Part shown: positions 60,801 to 64,000 of the stretch, one piece after another
Numbering within the stretch: the stretch's first letter is position 1
Layout: every line of letters begins with the position of its first letter
NCBI GenBank assembly: GCA_905221605.1
Contig: CAJNDS010000658.1
Coordinates: 1 to 64,000, forward strand
Length of the DNA stretch: 64,000 nucleotides
Source of the DNA: Symbiodinium natans
Taxonomy: Eukaryota > Sar > Dinophyceae > Suessiales > Symbiodiniaceae
Direction of reading: 5' to 3'
Program-made: the position numbers and the translations under genes
The notes under the pieces: model-generated
Seen by the model: only the letters and a program-made list of their open reading frames with translations
The model's database searches: none
What the model was told of the DNA's origin: nothing

Positions 60801-62335
60801 CGCCAGGGCCAGCGGCTGCATCCTCGAGCTCCTTCGCTTAAGCCTATTTTTAGGGTTATGGGGGGGGGGGGTCCTTGTTGTAAGGGGTATATACTCGAAA
60901 GGCACTCCTGGGTGTCCCAGCCCGGGGAGGTTTCGTGGTTTCTGGGTGAATGTCAGCTAAGTGCTTGGTGGAGCTTGCAGGAGGCTCTCTTCGCAAGAGC
61001 TCTCAGGAGGGAGCGCTAGCAAATTGGTTGAAGCATGGACGATCATTGTGGTCTCAGATGTCATCCAAATGACCTTTGATCGTCCTAGGTATGTCGGACA
61101 TGCAGCCTTCCTTGCCGGATCTCTTCCCGCTCGGAGGCGTGGCACCGGGGGAAGGAGGGGTAGGGAGGCAGCATGAATCATGTGCCTACAAAGCTCTCTG
61201 CTAGCTCTAGCTCGCAGGCGTGCAAGAGAATACCTCTCATGGCTGCTGAAGCAACGGACGGGCACAGTGTACGTGGACACCCACAACCGATCCTCGGCTT
61301 TCCAGGAGCCCTTCAATGTCCTTCATCTGGTGACTGAAGTGTGATTGTCTGATTGCACTAAGGGAATGATGTTACGGTCGTGGACATTCCACGGGACCTT
61401 GAGGCATCATTGCTCTGGTGAAAAGTTTGTGGCGTGCAAGGCAGCATGACAGAAATCGGGAGAGTGCTTGCTCTGGCAGCAGGCGGTTGCTAGCGTCTTC
61501 AAGAGCATGACGCTGAGGGGAATCGAGCAGGCAAATCGTTGCCGACGTGGCAGAGCAGATTGAGTGGTGATGAGTTGCTGCTTTCCACGCTTCAACCGTT
61601 GCCGGGGGCTGCCGAAGCTGTCTGCAGGACACGAAGACCTTCTGCTTCCTAGAGGGCAACACCAGCAAGTCGGAAAGGTCGCGCCACATGCTTTCACTTT
61701 CATCTCCATATTCTTTCTTCTCTCCTACCCCTCTCTCTCTCTCTCCTCTGTCTGTCTCTCTCACGCTCCTGGCTACTCTTCTCCTTCATCTCACCTTTTG
61801 TTTATCTCGCTCTCGCTCTCTCTCTCTCCCCTCTTTCTTGTTTCCCCATCCCTCCTCACTTCCCTTGGCCATGAGTGTGAGTTTGGCACCCCAGGACATC
61901 TAGCTAGGTTCCTAATGGAAGGACGTCTAACATAACCTTGTGCTTCAAGTAGCACTGTCTCCTCGAAAAAGAGAGCCTTCATCCCTCGCAGCCTTAGCCC
62001 TCAACCACTTCATGACCTGCGTCTGCAGGCTCCTCATCTTCGGGCATGACAAGGCTGGCAGAGAGAAGGCCAAAACCATCGCCCTGGGCAAGATTGATGA
62101 AAGATACAGGAGACCGATGGCTGGGGCCAGCAGCAAGAGTCAGAGCTCACACTAGCAGAAGAGGTTCTTGAGCTCTTGCGTGAGGAACGATGATGATGGA
62201 GGCCCGTGGGTCGGCTGACGATTGCCGCTCACCCAGCTGACGTGGGAGCCGCGCTTGGCAGGCTGGGGTGGTGACTATGGCTGGTCGAACCAAGGCCAGG
62301 TTCATCCGTCTTACTTGTATCAGCACTGGGGAAGC
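57873..62335 (+). CDS. four-KH-domain RNA-binding protein, copy B, multi-exon
   Basis: Tandem paralogue of the gene at 48.5-53.6 kb. KH-a: 57873-about 57952 (FILGRGGKTKHKIARVSGA) and 58130-about 58204 (VEIIGADPERRRARKYI). Linker: 58367-58423 (QRVGPVHVTPDQHDDG). KH-b: 59353-59423 (LTMIPVPTSCVGFVTG, SQGNFLR), 59538-about 59587 (CEEEWGTLMFFCDYQ) and 60055-about 60124 (AIFGARAGRTG, ELKVMAAIEAKLP). KH-c: about 60544-60632 (GPPEDEWGRDTIPLGDEE to SFALGK), 60778-60827 (DGATRKKLARASGCILE), 61089-61136 (YVGHAAFLAGSLPAR) and 61218-about 61296 (REYLSWLLKQRTGTVYVD). KH-d: about 61369-61410 (VTVVDIPRDLEAS), about 61509-61530 (LRGIEQ), 61628-about 61680 (DTKTFCFLEGNTSKSE) and 62029-about 62115 (LLIFGHDKAGREKAK). 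Possible Gly/Tyr/Trp-rich tail: 62262-62335 (GWGGDYGWSNQGQVHPSYLY). Donors are mostly GA and GC. Confidence 0.77.
59424..59537 (+). other. 114-nt GA-AG intron made mostly of telomere-like repeat (KH copy B)
   Basis: Joins NFLR to TCEEEW. The interior is CCCTAAA/TTTAGGG in both orientations, with a perfect 14-bp stem (GGGTTTAGGGTTTG at 59449-59462 with its complement at 59470-59483, loop of 7). An 11-bp near-identical direct repeat marks both ends (CTCAGGACTTG at 59419, CTCAGGACCTG at 59533). Copy A has no intron here. Confidence 0.9.
59766..60256. repeat. telomere-like tracts around the AIFG exon of KH copy B
   Basis: CCCTAAA (59766-59812), TTTAGGG (59923-60016) and TTTAGGG (60147-60256) surround coding-like 59820-59900 and the exon 60055-60124. 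Confidence 0.92.
60406..60530. repeat. 10-bp telomere-derived repeat (CATCCCTAAA / CAACCCTAAA)
   Basis: About six CATCCCTAAA units are followed by four CAACCCTAAA units, then ordinary CCCTAAA. The period is 10, not 7, so it arose by local tandem amplification, not telomerase addition. Confidence 0.92.
60633..60777 (+). other. 145-nt GA-AG intron with telomere-like repeat splitting KH-c of copy B
   Basis: The donor follows FALGK and the acceptor precedes DGATRKK; joining gives the GKDG loop. Copy A reads GKEGATRRK with no break. CCCTAAA/CCCTAAT units fill about 60703-60750, just before the acceptor. Confidence 0.9.
60828..61088 (+). other. 261-nt GC-AG intron in KH copy B (absent from copy A)
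   Basis: Joins CILE to YVGHAAF (CTCGA|GCTCC to CCTAG|GTATG). Copy A reads CILEYIGNIAY without a break. It contains a G12 run (60860-60871). Confidence 0.85.
61137..61217 (+). other. 81-nt GC-AG intron in KH copy B with AGGCGTG at both ends
   Basis: Joins LPAR to RAREYLSW. AGGCGTG occurs at 61135-61141 and 61216-61222, a 7-bp direct repeat spanning the donor and acceptor. Confidence 0.85.
61728..61852. repeat. CT-rich pyrimidine tract in a KH copy B intron
   Basis: (CT)n with TCTGTC and TCGCTC variants for about 120 bp, between the FCFLEG and LLIFG exons. Confidence 0.9.
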
Positions 62336-64000
62336 CCTAGGATCGTTGCAGGCTAAGGGCTTGAGGGGTCCGGGAATATACTTGGAAAGAAGTACCGATG
62401 GCAAGACCCTTCGCATGTTGAGGTGGAGGTGATCGGCACTACGGTGGCTGGCAAGAGCCAATGGAAGTGAGCCAGGGACCCAGGTTGTATCGCGTTGTGA
62501 GGGTTTTGAGTTTTTGCACGCACTTGCGGCTCTGCTTTCTTGGCTGCACCCTTGTGGCCTGTCTTCTTTCCCGATGATGTTCGCTCTCGCATCATCTGTG
62601 CATCCCCCTATCATGCTTCGGGCGAAGTCACACATCGGGCCGGTCACGATCTGGGTACTGATGCAGCTTTTGCGGGCTGCAGCTCGTGGTCCTCGCAACC
62701 GTTGCAGCCATTGAGGGCTGGTCGCGATCCTCGGTCGGGTCTGGCCCGATCACCAAACGACTCGCTCCTTTTCTCAGTCGCAAGAGATGTTCATTAGCCC
62801 AGCGTGGGCTGGCCAATGAAAGCGTAGCGATTATCATCACAAACAAGGCTTGCGTTAGGCGCTTGCACCCTTACATCCGCATGAGGGTCAGCTTTTACAA
62901 AGCACTGCCGTTAGACTTCAGGTGACAGCTTCCTTCTGCGTGGGGACATCAGCGTTCATGCCGTCGCCTCGGTATAAAAGCTGACGCGACACCCCAGATT
63001 CTACTCCCGGCGTGGGGTGTGAGTGCTCTCCTTAAGTCACGGAATGGCGCACCTGAGGTAATGATCCAGACAGGCCCCAACGGCGAAGATCCCGTGATCG
63101 AGGCAGCATGTCAGCAGCGTCAGCCGTAAGGAATGGTCTTGCTCAAGCTCAGATGTTCTTGATTCTCCACTGCAGGACGTCGAAAACGCAACAGGGACGA
63201 AGCTCACGTCTTCCTAGCCAGCTTGCGTCAGCAGCTCCTAGTCACCTTTGGCCACTACCCTCTCAGCACACGAGCCAGGTTGATGAAGGACAAAGCCATG
63301 ATTCAGATCCAGGGGACTGCGGAGAAGGTTGGTCAGGTGCGGGGCGCAAGATTGCGAAAGATGAGGGGTTGTTCTGAGTTGTTTGATTTTTGTTCCTCTT
63401 TTGGGACTCCTTTGCCGCATCAACGCACAATTGGTTTTGGCGTCATCAAAGCTTACATACTGTCTACATACTTAGTACTGACCCAATCCAGTTTCCTTTT
63501 CGCAAGGCCTGTCGTGATCCGTCGTGTTCTTGGGGGGCCGATGTGTCAATGTACTTCAGCTCAGTGCGTTAGCGCTTCTAGGGTTGCTAGAGACTTCTAG
63601 GGCTTCCAACCTCAAAAGCCTTACGGCATGAAGATTGCTAGACTTGATACCCCGGACAGGCACGCGACAAGTGTCAGAAGAATCTGATCTGCGCACATCC
63701 GCGCTACAGGGCCTCTAAAGCTCTGGTTGGGGCCAGCTCAGGCTTCTCAAGCCCTACATAGTTTGTGGAATCCTGGCCCCCTAACTGCGACAAGTGTTCC
63801 AGGCGCCAGAGCAGCCGTAAGGATGGAATGGGGGCAGGAAGGGAGCTAGGAATCATGATGCCAAAAAAAGAAGGGAGGGAAGGGGGCTGGAGGAAAGGGA
63901 AGTATGGAGCAGGGACACGGAGATACAAGCTAGCAATAGGGAAATGCCCCATGCCCGCCCAATATCTTTGTCGCCGGTCCATGTTTTCTAGGTTCGTAGA
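62336..64000. other. no gene recognised at the right edge
   Basis: Overlapping frames occur on both strands. A + frame at 63170-63380 (DEAHVFLASLRQQL, LMKDKAMIQIQGTAEK) is protein-like and could be a further exon of KH copy B or the next gene. It shows no diagnostic motif. No telomere-like repeat lies in the last 3 kb. Confidence 0.35.

Noticed and set aside
1-64000. Bacterial contamination or bacterial operons
   Set aside because: Split genes with AG|G acceptors, telomere-type repeats and a LINE are all eukaryotic. No ribosome-binding-site-led gene clusters were seen.

Overview
The window looks like nuclear DNA of a dinoflagellate, most likely of the Symbiodinium type. This is inferred from gene architecture, not from a marker gene. 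The recognisable host genes all lie on the + strand and most are cut into exons of about 30-110 nt. For 20 introns I could fix both ends by reading frame and protein homology: 11 have a GC donor, 6 GA and only 3 GT, and all 20 have AG followed by G at the acceptor. TTTAGGG/CCCTAAA telomere-type repeats occur in dozens of short interstitial tracts. No rRNA, tRNA, CRISPR array or bacterial-type operon was seen.

Layout. About 3.6-8.6 kb holds a plant-type acetylornithine deacetylase (M20 metallopeptidase fold) with its metal ligands intact. 14.66-16.03 kb holds an intronless ubiquitin-like plus RCC1-like repeat protein. 18.24-21.99 kb holds a kinesin motor domain read across about 16 exons. 22.2-25.0 kb is repeat DNA: a 389-bp tandem duplication and a GC-rich field dense in CCATGG. 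26.18-35.55 kb on the - strand holds a 9.4-kb LINE-type retrotransposon with unbroken long ORFs: endonuclease, reverse transcriptase, zinc knuckle and RNase H (ORF2); a protein with an internal ubiquitin-like domain ending in RLRGG, an RRM-like stretch and a coiled coil (ORF1); and a C5-cytosine methyltransferase homologue whose catalytic Cys is Arg (ORF0). 35.6-43 kb is mostly repeats with scattered exon-like pieces. 43.2-46.2 kb holds exons of an alpha/beta hydrolase. 48.5-53.6 kb and 57.9-62.3 kb hold two tandem paralogues of a four-KH-domain protein. Between and after them are unassigned exon-like pieces.

How it fits together. The host genes look like a one-directional dinoflagellate gene array with no obvious shared pathway. 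The two KH paralogues are the most informative pair. In every conserved stretch compared, their introns sit at different places, and several introns consist largely of telomere-like repeat, which points to recent intron gain. The retrotransposon runs against the host genes and is bounded on both sides by the same telomere-like repeat, which even supplies the stop codon of ORF2.

The main candidates for something new are the methyltransferase- and ubiquitin-like-bearing LINE embedded in telomere-like repeat, and the telomere-repeat introns. Exon limits for the split genes are read by eye from frame, homology and AG|G sites. They are approximate where stated.
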